The translations under genes and the position numbers were made by a program. Below are positions 1-7,883 of a stretch of 64,000 nt of DNA, piece by piece. The notes under the pieces are model-generated. The model saw only the letters and a program-made list of their open reading frames with translations, had not been told where the DNA came from and ran no database searches. The stretch lies in assembly GCF_000369505.1 (NCBI RefSeq), contig NZ_KB850055.1, positions 1,712,658 to 1,776,657 on the forward strand, read 5' to 3'. The DNA comes from Acinetobacter sp. NIPH 298. GTDB lineage: Bacteria; Pseudomonadota; Gammaproteobacteria; Pseudomonadales; Moraxellaceae. Each line of letters starts with the position of its first letter. Position 1 is the first letter of the stretch.

Positions 1-59
1 GGTAGAGCGACGGACTGTTAATCCGCAGGTCCCTGGTTCGAGCCCAGGTGGGAGAGCCA
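1..59 (+). tRNA. tRNA-Asn (GTT), 5' end cut by window edge
   Basis: The visible part is identical to the complete tRNA-Asn that follows: same anticodon loop (CTGTTAATC), T arm and CCA-ending acceptor. About 17 bases of the 5' end (acceptor strand and part of the D arm) lie outside the window. The 3' CCA is encoded. Confidence 0.95.
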
Positions 60-117
60 AGTTTTTATTGGCTCGCTTGACCGTTAGTACCGATATGCAT
101 GATCTGCATATCCAGAT

Positions 118-193
118 TCTCCCATAGCTCAGTCGGTAGAGCGACGGACTGTTAATCCGCAGGTCCCTGGTTCGAGCCCAGGTGGGAGAGCCA
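118..193 (+). tRNA. tRNA-Asn (GTT)
   Basis: Full 76-nt cloverleaf. Acceptor strands TCTCCCA and TGGGAGA pair, then a G discriminator and an encoded CCA. The anticodon is GTT in CTGTTAATC, and the T loop is GGTTCGAGCC. It is the second of two tandem identical copies 58 bp apart, probably one transcript. Confidence 0.98.
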
Positions 194-201
194 AGATTCT
201 A

Positions 202-236
202 AAAACCCACTCATATCTATATGCAGTGGGTTTTTT
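202..236 (+). terminator. Rho-independent terminator of the tRNA-Asn unit
   Basis: An AACCCACT / AGTGGGTT stem is followed by a T6 run just after the second tRNA. It ends the tRNA transcript before the next gene. Confidence 0.9.
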
Positions 237-256
237 ATTAGCACTTTGATAAGAAT

Positions 257-697
257 ATGTCTGAATCAACGCAACTCATCTTTTTGCTGATTGGTAGTAT
301 AAGCACAGTACTGCTACTGATCAGTTACCTGCGACCTTTTTTCCTAAAACAAAATTATTTCGCCCGTCCGGTGATCACTGCATTTGAGTCTCAAATGTTT
401 TCTAGGCTTCAGCAAGCATTCCCCCACCACAATATATTGGCGCAAGTAGCCTTTAGCGCACTGATTACCAGTAAGCACTACAAGATTCGCAACCGCTTCA
501 ATCGCAAGGTTACTGATTTTGTGGTTTTAGACAAAGAAATGAAAGTTGTGGCAATTATTGAACTTGATGATCCAAGTCATATCGGAAAAGAACTAGAAGA
601 CCAGAAACGTGATCAAATGTTGCAAGAGGCAGGATATCAAGTACAACGATATACTCAAATTCCATCTATAAAGCAGTTACAGATGGATATTCGATAA
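257..697 (+). CDS. DUF2726-type protein with N-terminal membrane anchor
   Basis: 146-residue protein. Residues about 6-27 form one hydrophobic helix, probably a membrane anchor. The rest matches the DUF2726 pattern: a conserved stretch (VTDFVVLD, then AIIELDD about 20 residues later) and an end like REQLLxxAGYxVxRY. That spacing of acidic residues recalls the restriction-endonuclease-like fold, so a nuclease-like domain is possible (inference). The biological role is unknown. It starts 64 bp after the tRNA-Asn gene and converges on the next small gene. Confidence 0.7.
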   Translation: MSESTQLIFLLIGSISTVLLLISYLRPFFLKQNYFARPVITAFESQMFSRLQQAFPHHNILAQVAFSALITSKHYKIRNRFNRKVTDFVVLDKEMKVVAIIELDDPSHIGKELEDQKRDQMLQEAGYQVQRYTQIPSIKQLQMDIR

Positions 698-717
698 ATC
701 AACAATATCAAAAGTTA

Positions 718-924
718 TCACTCAGCTTTTTCTGCGTGTCCCACATTTTTTTGCTGTTCAAATTTTTTAGCCATTTCTGCTCTTTGCTGATCATATTCTT
801 TCTTGGTTTTTGCATCACTCTTTGCCGCTAAAAAAGCCATTCCTATGATAAAAATTGGAATCAATAACCCCAATCCCATCAATACCCAAGGTACAGATTT
901 CTTCTCAACTGCATTTTGACTCAT
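718..924 (-). CDS. Small single-pass membrane protein, unknown function
   Basis: 68 residues. A short polar N-terminus is followed by one transmembrane helix (about residues 13-34) and a charged, Lys/Gln-rich tail (residues 35-68) likely to be helical and cytoplasmic or periplasmic. I do not recognise a family. It converges on the DUF2726 gene with about 20 bp between the stop codons. A lipase-like gene lies upstream on the same strand, but a terminator between them argues for separate transcription. Confidence 0.55.
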   Translation of the reverse strand: MSQNAVEKKSVPWVLMGLGLLIPIFIIGMAFLAAKSDAKTKKEYDQQRAEMAKKFEQQKNVGHAEKAE

Positions 925-969
925 AGCCGATCCAAAAAATTAACATTTTAAAGTTGCGACACTATAACA

Positions 970-999
970 AAAAAGAGCCTCTAGAAAGAGACTCTTTTT
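970..999 (-). terminator. Terminator downstream of the lipase-like gene
   Basis: The stem AAAAGAG-CTCT / AGAG-CTCTTTT has A and T runs on its two flanks, so it can work in either direction. It follows the minus-strand lipase-like gene by about 12 bp. Confidence 0.75.
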
Positions 1000-1011
1000 C
1001 AACATCAATTT

Positions 1012-2271
1012 TTATTGTGCTGGCATATTTTGCTTAATAAATTGGACCAACTCACCACTGTCATTCGCTGCGAGAATCGCGCCAGTGTGCGATCCATTAA
1101 CTACAGGATTAGCTGAACTTGGTACAATATCAACAGTCTTTAACTCCACTTTTGTTCCAGAGCTATACATTGCATCGTATAATGCCTTTGTAATTACATA
1201 AGGGACATTAGTATCGTATTTACCTTGGATAATATAAATAGGCTTATTCAACTTCTTGGTTGTCGGCTGACTATAATCCGTTAAGAACTTTTGAATGGTT
1301 GCATCGTTCTTAAACGCTTCGACATCGATACCTGGATACTCAGAAACTTTAGCCGTCGGATTATCCACGACATAACTTTGAATATCTTGCTTATAAGCCT
1401 GTACAATTTCACCTAAACATTCAGTTTTCGCCAACGTTGCTATTTCTTTTGCTTTAGCACTTCCAAATATTCCTTGATAACCAAATGTCGGTTCATAAGA
1501 AGTAATCCCTACACCAGTTAGCGCCGCGTAAGATAACAAAGTCGCATAAGTATCAATCGCTGCAGATTGCGGTAAAGTATCAATCGCTTCAGGTGCAACC
1601 TCTAAAATAATTTTATCCAGACTAGATGCTGGTGCACCCGCAACCGCCCCTTTATAAGTTGCATCATTATTTGAATATTCAGCAATCCCTAATGATGCTT
1701 GCCCACCTTGTGATTGGCCCACAGACATCCACGAACCTTGCAACTGTTGACCATAATATTCTTTAGCCGCCTTAACCGCATACTGTGCTGAACGCGCTTC
1801 ACTTGGAATATGTAAATAAGGATGTTCTCCCGCTCCACCCAAACCCTCATAATCTGGCGCAACAATCACATAGCCCTGTTCTAGCAAATTCTTTGCAGTA
1901 TAATTCTTAAAGTTTGGATTTAATGGCGTATTGGTTGGCGCACATTTATCAGCCCCACCTAATGTTCCATGCGCCCAAACCACAACTCGATAACCATCTT
2001 TTGGTTTTGCAATTTTAGGAAAAAATACTAAAGCAGACGTTTCAACCGTCTTCCCTAATACATTTGGCATTTTATAGTTCATAACTTTGATTGAACTAGC
2101 AGCACTTAAATCGCCGAGACCTTCTGACTCATAGGTATAAGAAGTTTCCGAAACAAAAGATTTGTCCTTCTGATTATCTCTTTGATTTGAATCCTTATCA
2201 TCATTACATGCTGATAAAAATAATGCAGAAATAGAGAACGTCATTGCCAAAGCAATATTAGACCGTTTCAT
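1012..2271 (-). CDS. Lipase/esterase-like alpha/beta-hydrolase lipoprotein
   Basis: 419 residues. The signal peptide ends in a lipobox (LSAC, Cys about residue 22), so it is probably a lipid-anchored envelope protein. An Asp/Lys/Asn-rich linker precedes the alpha/beta-hydrolase domain. Visible motifs are an HGT oxyanion-type motif, the nucleophile elbow GQSQGG (GxSxG), a candidate acid in GKYDTNVPY, and a candidate His in GSHTGA near the C-terminus. This layout fits the secretory lipase (LIP) family, which hydrolyses esters or triglycerides. The substrate cannot be read from the sequence. It is monocistronic, with a terminator on each side. Confidence 0.8.
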   Translation of the reverse strand: MKRSNIALAMTFSISALFLSACNDDKDSNQRDNQKDKSFVSETSYTYESEGLGDLSAASSIKVMNYKMPNVLGKTVETSALVFFPKIAKPKDGYRVVVWAHGTLGGADKCAPTNTPLNPNFKNYTAKNLLEQGYVIVAPDYEGLGGAGEHPYLHIPSEARSAQYAVKAAKEYYGQQLQGSWMSVGQSQGGQASLGIAEYSNNDATYKGAVAGAPASSLDKIILEVAPEAIDTLPQSAAIDTYATLLSYAALTGVGITSYEPTFGYQGIFGSAKAKEIATLAKTECLGEIVQAYKQDIQSYVVDNPTAKVSEYPGIDVEAFKNDATIQKFLTDYSQPTTKKLNKPIYIIQGKYDTNVPYVITKALYDAMYSSGTKVELKTVDIVPSSANPVVNGSHTGAILAANDSGELVQFIKQNMPAQ

Positions 2272-2337
2272 AAAATATCCTTTTAGTCCTTGTTTTATTT
2301 TGTGTGCATGAAACTACATGCGACTTTATTAAGGCAT

Positions 2338-2367
2338 AAAAAAAGTGCCCTGCATAGGACACTTTTC
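2338..2367 (-). terminator. Terminator of ubiCA
   Basis: AAAAGTG-CC / GG-CACTTTT hairpin flanked by A and T runs, 17 bp beyond the ubiA stop codon. Confidence 0.85.
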
Positions 2368-2383
2368 AACTAATAAGTCATTT

Positions 2384-3283
2384 TTAAATCATGAATTCTA
2401 AAAAGATTCCAATAAAAATGATCATTCCAACCCAGCGATTGTGACGGAATGCCCAAAAACAAATCTGCGGATCCCGATCTTTGGTTTTAACTGCTTGATA
2501 AATAAAATCAGCAGCAACAACCAATAATGCAGCCAGTCCAAATGGAATTAAAAGATCTTCCAAATAAAGTGCACTACCGATCAAACCCAAACTTAACAGT
2601 TGCAATGATCCTATAATTTGTATATCAAATCGACCAAATAAAATTGCGGTAGATTTCACACCAATTTTCAAATCATATTCACGGTCTGTAATTGCATATT
2701 GAGTATCATAAGCCACTGTCCAAGCCAAATTTCCGAAATACAAAAGCCAGCAAATTAAATCAGGTGTCTGTCCAACTGCGGTATAAGCCATTGGAATCGA
2801 CCAAGAAAATGCAGCACCCAAGAATACCTGAGGTAAATGGGTATAGCGCTTCATAAAAGGATAGATGAAAGCGAGAAATAACGCTCCAAATGACCAATAA
2901 AAGGTTTCAATCGGCAAGAAAAATAAAAGACAGGCACTTGCTGCAACCAAACCAAGAAAAACAAAAACAGCTTCTCTCGCTCTAATCACCCCAGTTGCAA
3001 GAGGACGAGCTTTGGTACGCTCAACATGGGCATCCACTTTACGGTCTGCAAAATCATTGATCGCGCAACCTGCAGCTCGCATAAAGAGCACACCAAGGGT
3101 CATCACCAACAATATTTTAAAATCAGGGATGCCTTTAGATGCGATCCATAATGCCCACATGGTTGGCCAGAACACCAACTCTGTACCAATCGGCTTATCA
3201 AAACGACACAAATAATAATATGCTGCTAAACGCTGTCGCCATGTTGTTTGTTGCACTGTTTCCATGTTGCCCCTTAGAGTCAA
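2384..3283 (-). CDS. ubiA: 4-hydroxybenzoate polyprenyltransferase
   Basis: 299 residues, an integral membrane enzyme of the UbiA family. It attaches the polyprenyl tail to 4-hydroxybenzoate, the second committed step of ubiquinone synthesis. Both Mg-diphosphate binding motifs are visible: NDFADRKVD (NDxxD type) in the first third and DTQYAITDREYD in the middle, within eight or nine hydrophobic segments. The first codon overlaps the end of ubiC by 4 bp, so translation is coupled. An alternative start is the Met at residue 7 (position 3265). Confidence 0.96.
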   Translation of the reverse strand: MTLRGNMETVQQTTWRQRLAAYYYLCRFDKPIGTELVFWPTMWALWIASKGIPDFKILLVMTLGVLFMRAAGCAINDFADRKVDAHVERTKARPLATGVIRAREAVFVFLGLVAASACLLFFLPIETFYWSFGALFLAFIYPFMKRYTHLPQVFLGAAFSWSIPMAYTAVGQTPDLICWLLYFGNLAWTVAYDTQYAITDREYDLKIGVKSTAILFGRFDIQIIGSLQLLSLGLIGSALYLEDLLIPFGLAALLVVAADFIYQAVKTKDRDPQICFWAFRHNRWVGMIIFIGIFLEFMI

Positions 3284-3819
3284 TGCTGTCGAATAAACTG
3301 TTCAAATGCAGGCAAGAATGTTTCCTGTACGATAAATTTGCAACCATGCCACGTATAGCAACTTTGCCGCGTCCAGCCATCCGTGAGATAAATCACGCGA
3401 CGTTCGCAGGCTGGATTAGTTCGCTGAAATAAAAACCAACCAATTGGCTTATTTCTAATATGTTTAAATAATCGTGCTTTTTTTTGTAAGCTTAAAATAG
3501 GAAAAATACTTTTTGCTTTCACCCAAGCCTGCTGCTCTGAACCATATAAGTAAGTTTCTCGAACCCATGCAATATGCGTATATGGCATTCTCATCCACTG
3601 ACTATCGGCAAATAATAAGCGTTGATACTGCTCTTTAATTCGTTCAACATGAAATTCCCCAGCACCGAGGTCAGTGAGCTGTTGAGTGAGTGAACCCGAT
3701 GCATACAACCATTTTTTTAATTCAGGTGGAATATCCCTGCCCTTTATTCTACTTGGTTGTAAATTACGCATGCTCGGCTCACTAAAAACATCATAAGGGT
3801 CTGCTGATACTTCAGCCAT
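3280..3819 (-). CDS. ubiC: Chorismate-pyruvate lyase
   Basis: Splits chorismate into 4-hydroxybenzoate and pyruvate, feeding UbiA directly. It has the family layout, with the active-site Arg in a WVRET segment mid-protein and the conserved Glu in the C-terminal VQETFLP segment. As listed it has 179 residues; starting at Met17 (position 3771) gives 163, close to the E. coli enzyme (165). Neither start has a strong ribosome binding site. Identity to the E. coli protein is low, as is usual for UbiC; the ubiA neighbour supports the call. Confidence 0.9.
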   Translation of the reverse strand: MAEVSADPYDVFSEPSMRNLQPSRIKGRDIPPELKKWLYASGSLTQQLTDLGAGEFHVERIKEQYQRLLFADSQWMRMPYTHIAWVRETYLYGSEQQAWVKAKSIFPILSLQKKARLFKHIRNKPIGWFLFQRTNPACERRVIYLTDGWTRQSCYTWHGCKFIVQETFLPAFEQFIRQH

Positions 3820-3859
3820 GCATTGCGTTATAGGCTAAAACCACACAAACAAGGCATGG

Positions 3860-3888
3860 AACGTAGACAATGGCGATACCCTTGTCAA
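3860..3888 (-). promoter_or_regulatory. Probable sigma-70 promoter of ubiCA
   Basis: Perfect -35 TTGACA (3883-3888), a 17-bp spacer and a weak -10 TACGTT (3860-3865) on the minus strand. Transcription would start about 3853, some 35 nt before the first possible ubiC start. Confidence 0.6.
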
Positions 3889-4086
3889 GTTTCATAACGA
3901 AGTTTGGGGAAGTTTTAGACATAACCCTTCGGGACAGGGTCATTTTTTGAGGTTACTACGTTAGCTCGTATTCATTTAGAAGCACTAAATTTCATACGCC
4001 CCGCCTTGTAACATCTAAAAAATGTCCTCTGTCGCAAGCATCTGTGAAGTGCCAACAGACCCTATGAGTTTACATGAATTTTTCAA
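3889..4086 (-). other. Gene-free stretch between glnA terminator and ubiC promoter
   Basis: About 200 bp with no ORF. It holds a C(TTCG)G-capped hairpin near 3925-3946 followed on the + strand by T6 (ACCCTTCGGG...AGGGT, then ATTTTTTG) and an inverted pair around 3978-4000 (ATTTAGAAGCACTAAAT). It could be a structured or small RNA, or a leader of ubiC, but I recognise no family. Confidence 0.35.
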
Positions 4087-4087
4087 T

Positions 4088-4114
4088 AAAAAAGCCCGCC
4101 GAAGCGAGCTTTTT
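4088..4114 (-). terminator. glnA terminator
   Basis: On the minus strand, AAAAAGC-CGC / GCG-GCTTTTTT with a TTCG loop ends in T6. It lies 13 bp after the glnA stop codon. Confidence 0.9.
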
Positions 4115-4127
4115 GAATCGGAATGTA

Positions 4128-5537
4128 TTACAAGCTGTAGTACATATCGAATTCAACTGGGTGAGTTGTCGTGTTAAGACGACGAACATCATCAGTTTTA
4201 AGTTCGATGTATGCATCAAGCATTTCTTTAGTGAATACACCACCTTTCAACAAGAACTCATGATCCGCTTCAAGTGCTTCAATCGCCATATCTAAGCTGT
4301 GCGCCACAGTTGGGATTTTCGCTTCTTCTTCAGGAGGAAGATCATATAAGTTCTTATCAGCAGCTTCACCTGGGTGAATTTTGTTTTGGATGCCGTCAAT
4401 ACCAGCCATCAACAATGCTGCAAAACCTAAGTACGGGTTCATCATTGGATCAGGGAAACGTGCTTCGATACGCTTACCTTTAGGGTTAGAAACGTATGGA
4501 ATACGAATAGAAGCTGAACGGTTACGTGCTGAGTAAGCAAGCATAATCGGCGCTTCGTAATGTGGAACTAAACGCTTATACGAGTTTGTAGAAGGGTTAG
4601 TAATCGCATTTAAGGCACGAGCGTGTTTGATTACACCGCCAATGAAGAATAATGCCATTTCAGACAAACCAGCATATTCATCACCAGCAAACAAGTTCTT
4701 GCCATCTTTAGCGATCGACATGTGAACGTGCATACCAGAACCGTTATCACCAACCATTGGTTTAGGCATGAATGTCGCAGTTTTGCCATATTGATGAGCA
4801 ACGTTCCAAACTGCATATTTGAATTGTTGAACTTCGTCCGCTTTACGAACAAGTGTATTGAAGCTCACACCAATTTCTAACTGGCAAGATGCAACTTCGT
4901 GATGATGTACTTCTACACGACCTGGACCCATGATGTCTTCGATACGTGCACACATTTCAGCACGCATATCTTGATGAGAGTCAACAGGAGGAACTGGGAA
5001 GTAACCGCCTTTCACACGTGGACGGTGACCAGAGTTACCCGCTTCAAAGTCTTTACCAGTAGACCAAGCAGCTTCTTCAGCGATCAATGTATGGCGAGCG
5101 CCAGACATGTCGATATCCCATTTAACTTCGTCAAAAACGAAGAATTCTGGTTCTGGACCAAAGAATGCAGTATCACCGATACCTGTAGATTTTAAATACT
5201 CTTCAGCACGACGAGCAATCGAACGTGGATCACGCTCGTAACCTTGACCAGTAGATGGTTCGATTACGTCACAAGTCACAACAACTGTTGGCTCAGCAAA
5301 GAACGGGTCAAGAAAACCAGTTTCAGCGTCTGGACGTAAGATCATGTCAGATGCTTCAATGCCTTTCCAGCCAGCGATTGAAGAACCATCAAACATTTTA
5401 CCGTCTTCAAATGTATCTTCATCAATCGTATCAGCTGGGTAAGTTACGTGTTGTTCTTTACCTTTGGTATCAGTAAAGCGAAAATCGACCCATTTTGCGC
5501 CGCTTTCTTTGATGAGTTGAAGGACCTTGTTCGCCAT
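4128..5537 (-). CDS. glnA: Glutamine synthetase, type I
   Basis: Makes glutamine from glutamate, ammonia and ATP; the central enzyme of nitrogen assimilation. From Met at 5537 it has 469 residues, the usual GSI-beta length. That start lies 9 nt after GGAG (5547-5550); the upstream ATGs at 5567 and 5543 are placed badly for it. Catalytic-domain signatures are visible ([28 protein letters not shown]). The adenylylation tyrosine sits in [10 protein letters not shown] at about residue 398, so control by GlnE adenylylation is expected. No ntrBC neighbour is present. A sigma-54-type promoter lies upstream. Confidence 0.98.
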   Translation of the reverse strand: MANKVLQLIKESGAKWVDFRFTDTKGKEQHVTYPADTIDEDTFEDGKMFDGSSIAGWKGIEASDMILRPDAETGFLDPFFAEPTVVVTCDVIEPSTGQGYERDPRSIARRAEEYLKSTGIGDTAFFGPEPEFFVFDEVKWDIDMSGARHTLIAEEAAWSTGKDFEAGNSGHRPRVKGGYFPVPPVDSHQDMRAEMCARIEDIMGPGRVEVHHHEVASCQLEIGVSFNTLVRKADEVQQFKYAVWNVAHQYGKTATFMPKPMVGDNGSGMHVHMSIAKDGKNLFAGDEYAGLSEMALFFIGGVIKHARALNAITNPSTNSYKRLVPHYEAPIMLAYSARNRSASIRIPYVSNPKGKRIEARFPDPMMNPYLGFAALLMAGIDGIQNKIHPGEAADKNLYDLPPEEEAKIPTVAHSLDMAIEALEADHEFLLKGGVFTKEMLDAYIELKTDDVRRLNTTTHPVEFDMYYSL

Positions 5538-5601
5538 GCTCATTTGCTCCAATGAATTTTTATGCACTCGTTAAGTGCGTGTTAGTTGTTGGTGTATAAA
5601 T

Positions 5602-5618
5602 AGCAATTATCATACCAA
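5602..5618 (-). promoter_or_regulatory. Sigma-54 (-24/-12) promoter of glnA
   Basis: The minus strand reads TTGGTATGATAATTGCT, matching 15 of 17 positions of the RpoN consensus YTGGCACGRNNNTTGCW, including the essential GG and GC pairs. It lies 65-80 bp before the chosen glnA start. RpoN/NtrC control of glnA is classical in gammaproteobacteria. Confidence 0.75.
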
Positions 5619-5715
5619 TAATTTAAAAGCGTACCTAAAACATTGAAATTCTTTGCAGAAAAAATGATTTAAGCTCCATGTTCAATCTCTATATATCTTG
5701 CCCACTATTTGCAAA

Positions 5716-5732
5716 TGCACCATATTTAAACA
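5716..5732. promoter_or_regulatory. Weak NtrC-like half site
   Basis: The + strand has TGCACC followed by an AT-rich half without the second GGTGCA element. It lies about 100 bp upstream of the -24/-12 promoter. It is suggestive only because a better site lies nearby. Confidence 0.3.
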
Positions 5733-5764
5733 TTTCCATTTTAACGCATCCCCAAAATAGACAA

Positions 5765-5783
5765 TGCGATCCAAAATGGTGCA
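5765..5783. promoter_or_regulatory. Putative NtrC binding site upstream of glnA
   Basis: The minus strand reads TGCACCATTTTGGATCG. The left half TGCACC and the 5-bp spacing are perfect; the right half keeps GG and C of GGTGCA. The position, about 150-165 bp upstream of the sigma-54 promoter, suits an enhancer. Confidence 0.45.
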
Positions 5784-6417
5784 TAAATACATATCAAAGA
5801 ACTAATGTAGTGCCAATTACGCCATTCTTTAGCATAAACTGAGTTTTTATATCATTCTTTTCAAATTGATTCCATTCAATTCATTTAGACTTTCGATTCA
5901 CTTGTCATTTATTTTTTCAAACCTTTCAATTATAAAAATTTATTGGTCTTTTTAAACACAATTTTAGTCGGTCACTTTATCTATGTAAAAATCATCTGCT
6001 CTCGAAATATTCACCATTGATCATTTGTTTTTGTTACGATTATTTCCTACCCTCTGTATCTCAATCCTCCTTCATACGTATGGATATTGAATCGTATCAA
6101 TTTATAAATAGATTCATCTAAATAAAAAGCACAATAGAGTTAAAATTTTCAGAGAGTTATAATCACACTTCTACTGATTGAGCAGAAGCATATTATCGCG
6201 CCCCTGTCTTATGTGCTTGTATGGGTGCTCAACCCTGTCACTAAACATGTTTAAATGCTTGCCCAATAGCTCATTGCTCTGATTGCAGACGTTAGCTCAT
6301 CAAGCTCTAAGGCTCGACTACAATACTTTTTAAATCACTCACAATGTAATACTGATCAATACACAAATCAGCTAAAGGCACTGCTCTTTTTTACTTTCAG
6401 TCATGAATCTCACCCAT
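5784..6417. other. Gene-free AT-rich stretch
   Basis: No ORF above 60 codons and no recognisable coding fragment. A TATAAT box on the + strand at 6158-6163 has no good -35 partner. The part from 6165 to 6345 is less AT-rich than its surroundings and could be transcribed. I see no known RNA family. Confidence 0.4.
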
Positions 6418-6450
6418 TAAAAAACCCACCCTCTAAAAGAGAGTGGGTTT
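6417..6450 (-). terminator. Terminator of the small RNA candidate
   Basis: On the minus strand, AAACCCACTCTC / GAGGGTGGGTTT with a TTTT-containing loop is followed by T6. The one non-Watson-Crick pair is a G-U wobble on this strand but a C-A mismatch on the other, so the minus direction is favoured. Confidence 0.85.
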
Positions 6451-6513
6451 CACCTTGATTCTTGTTTTGCGCTGAATTAAGGTTATTGTTGTTTACTTTT
6501 TTATTAAAGTAAG
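6418..6513 (-). ncRNA. Candidate small RNA, about 96 nt, unknown family
   Basis: On the minus strand a good sigma-70 promoter (6519-6547) is followed by three hairpins and an intrinsic terminator within about 96 nt. Hairpin 1 is 6493-6512 (TTACTTT / AAAGTAA). Hairpin 2 is 6452-6483 (ACCTTAATTC / GAATCAAGGT, 9 of 10 pairs, 12-nt loop). Hairpin 3 is the terminator stem. No ORF of useful length lies inside. The layout is that of a free-standing trans-acting sRNA; function and targets cannot be told. Confidence 0.6.
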
Positions 6514-6518
6514 TCTCA

Positions 6519-6547
6519 AATATAAATAAAAGTGTGAACTACGTCAA
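6519..6547 (-). promoter_or_regulatory. Sigma-70 promoter of the small RNA candidate
   Basis: -35 TTGACG (6542-6547), a spacer of exactly 17 bp and -10 TATATT (6519-6524) on the minus strand. The predicted start is near 6513. No gene other than the sRNA candidate lies downstream before the terminator. Confidence 0.65.
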
Positions 6548-6918
6548 TAAAATATGAAATGTTTTTAATGATTTTTTAAAGAATAACTACACAATAAAAT
6601 ATTTATCTCGCTGTTTCCTGCGTTTTACAGAATGTTTAGTCGCTAAAATCCATCACTTAGGCGGTTCTTTTTAAACTGAATGTAAAACGCTTGTATCTGG
6701 TTAATAGAAGCTTCCAACCCCACACTGACCTCACGGCCGTCGTAAATACCATTTTAGCTACTACCTCGATTCATACGTGAATGAGGTGGTCACAAGGGAA
6801 TCAAAATCTGATACATTAGCCGCTTAAATAAAGCGGCTTCTCTATTTATACATAGCCAGTTTTATTAAAGTGAGTAACAATGTCGGTAACAAACAAGACC
6901 ACATGTTAAAATCTCAAA
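6548..6918. other. Gene-free region upstream of trpG with two hairpins
   Basis: Contains the hairpin CCTCgATTCA-TACG-TGAATGAGG (about 6767-6789) and the perfect stem GCCGCTT / AAGCGGC (about 6820-6840, followed by a T-rich run on the + strand). A leader RNA, a second small RNA or a processed fragment are all possible. No ORF is present and no trp-type leader peptide with tandem Trp codons was found. Confidence 0.35.
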
Positions 6919-6924
6919 TATAAT
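6919..6924 (+). promoter_or_regulatory. Probable -10 element of trpG
   Basis: TATAAT lies 18 bp before the trpG start, with AGG at 6930-6932 as the likely ribosome binding site. The matching -35 is poor. Confidence 0.4.
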
Positions 6925-6942
6925 CAATAGGTTGAATCTAAA

Positions 6943-7527
6943 ATGCTTCTAATGATTGACAATTATGACTCATTTACTTACAACATCGTTCAATACTTTG
7001 GCGAGTTGAATCAAGAAGTAAAAGTTGTTCGTAATGATCAAGTCACATTAGAGGATATACAGCGATGGCAGCCAAAATATCTGGTGATTGGTCCTGGTCC
7101 ATGCTCTCCAAGCGAAGCAGGAATTTCCATTGCTGCAATCAATCACTTTGCAGGCAAAATTCCTTTACTCGGTGTCTGTTTAGGTCATCAAGCCATTGGA
7201 CAGGCTTTCGGCGGAAATATTATTCGTGCAAAAACAGTCATGCACGGGCGCTTATCCGACATGCATCATAGTGATAAAGGTATTTTCAGTGATTTGCCTT
7301 CGCCTTTTGCTGCCACACGTTATCACTCTCTCGTGATTGAGCAAGAAACGCTTCCTGACTGTTTAGAAGTCACGTGCTGGACCAATCAAACAGATGGCAC
7401 CATTGAAGAAATCATGGGCGTAAAACACAAAACACTGCCAATTGAAGGGGTTCAGTTTCATCCTGAGTCTATTTTGAGCCAACATGGTCATCAGATTTTC
7501 AAAAACTTCCTCGATATTTACGCTTAA
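6943..7527 (+). CDS. trpG: Anthranilate/aminodeoxychorismate synthase glutaminase subunit
   Basis: 194-residue class I glutamine amidotransferase. It releases ammonia from glutamine for TrpE and, in Acinetobacter, also for PabB, so it probably serves both tryptophan and folate synthesis (family knowledge). The triad is complete: Cys79 in GVCLGHQ, and His173 and Glu175 in FHPES. Its own terminator follows, so it is not cotranscribed with trpDC, which lie 2.8 kb downstream. Confidence 0.96.
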   Translation: MLLMIDNYDSFTYNIVQYFGELNQEVKVVRNDQVTLEDIQRWQPKYLVIGPGPCSPSEAGISIAAINHFAGKIPLLGVCLGHQAIGQAFGGNIIRAKTVMHGRLSDMHHSDKGIFSDLPSPFAATRYHSLVIEQETLPDCLEVTCWTNQTDGTIEEIMGVKHKTLPIEGVQFHPESILSQHGHQIFKNFLDIYA

Positions 7528-7557
7528 ACGGATATTTAGTTTCAGATTTCTAGTTCC

Positions 7558-7587
7558 AACAGCCTATTTAAATGAATAGGCTGTTTT
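7558..7587 (+). terminator. trpG terminator
   Basis: AACAGCCTATT / AATAGGCTGTT stem followed by T5, 31 bp past the trpG stop. Confidence 0.9.
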
Positions 7588-7883
7588 TATTTTGAACATA
7601 TAAAAAGCATATACAACCTATACATACAGGCAAAATTTCCAGTTTTAAAATTAATCGGAAAAGTTTAAGTTTAAAACAAATCATTATTTTTCAACAATTA
7701 ATACACTTTTCACATGTTTTAAAAACAAATCTTTCCATAAATTCAAAGTTAAATCGGCTGCTTTTTCATTTTTTAGATTAAGCATAGTGATAGGAATGAT
7801 TAAGGTTATCAACAATCGGGTGCTAAAATCTCAAGTCATTTTTTTAGCACACTTCGCCTGAAGCAAAGATCAGGATACTTATT

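Noticed and set aside
4899..5195. 98-codon frame on the + strand inside glnA
   Set aside because: Antisense shadow of a highly conserved gene; composition is not protein-like and no ribosome binding site is present.
6548..6942. trp attenuator or riboswitch upstream of trpG
   Set aside because: Two hairpins exist, but there is no leader peptide with tandem Trp codons and no aptamer motif I recognise; the terminator nearby points to the other strand.
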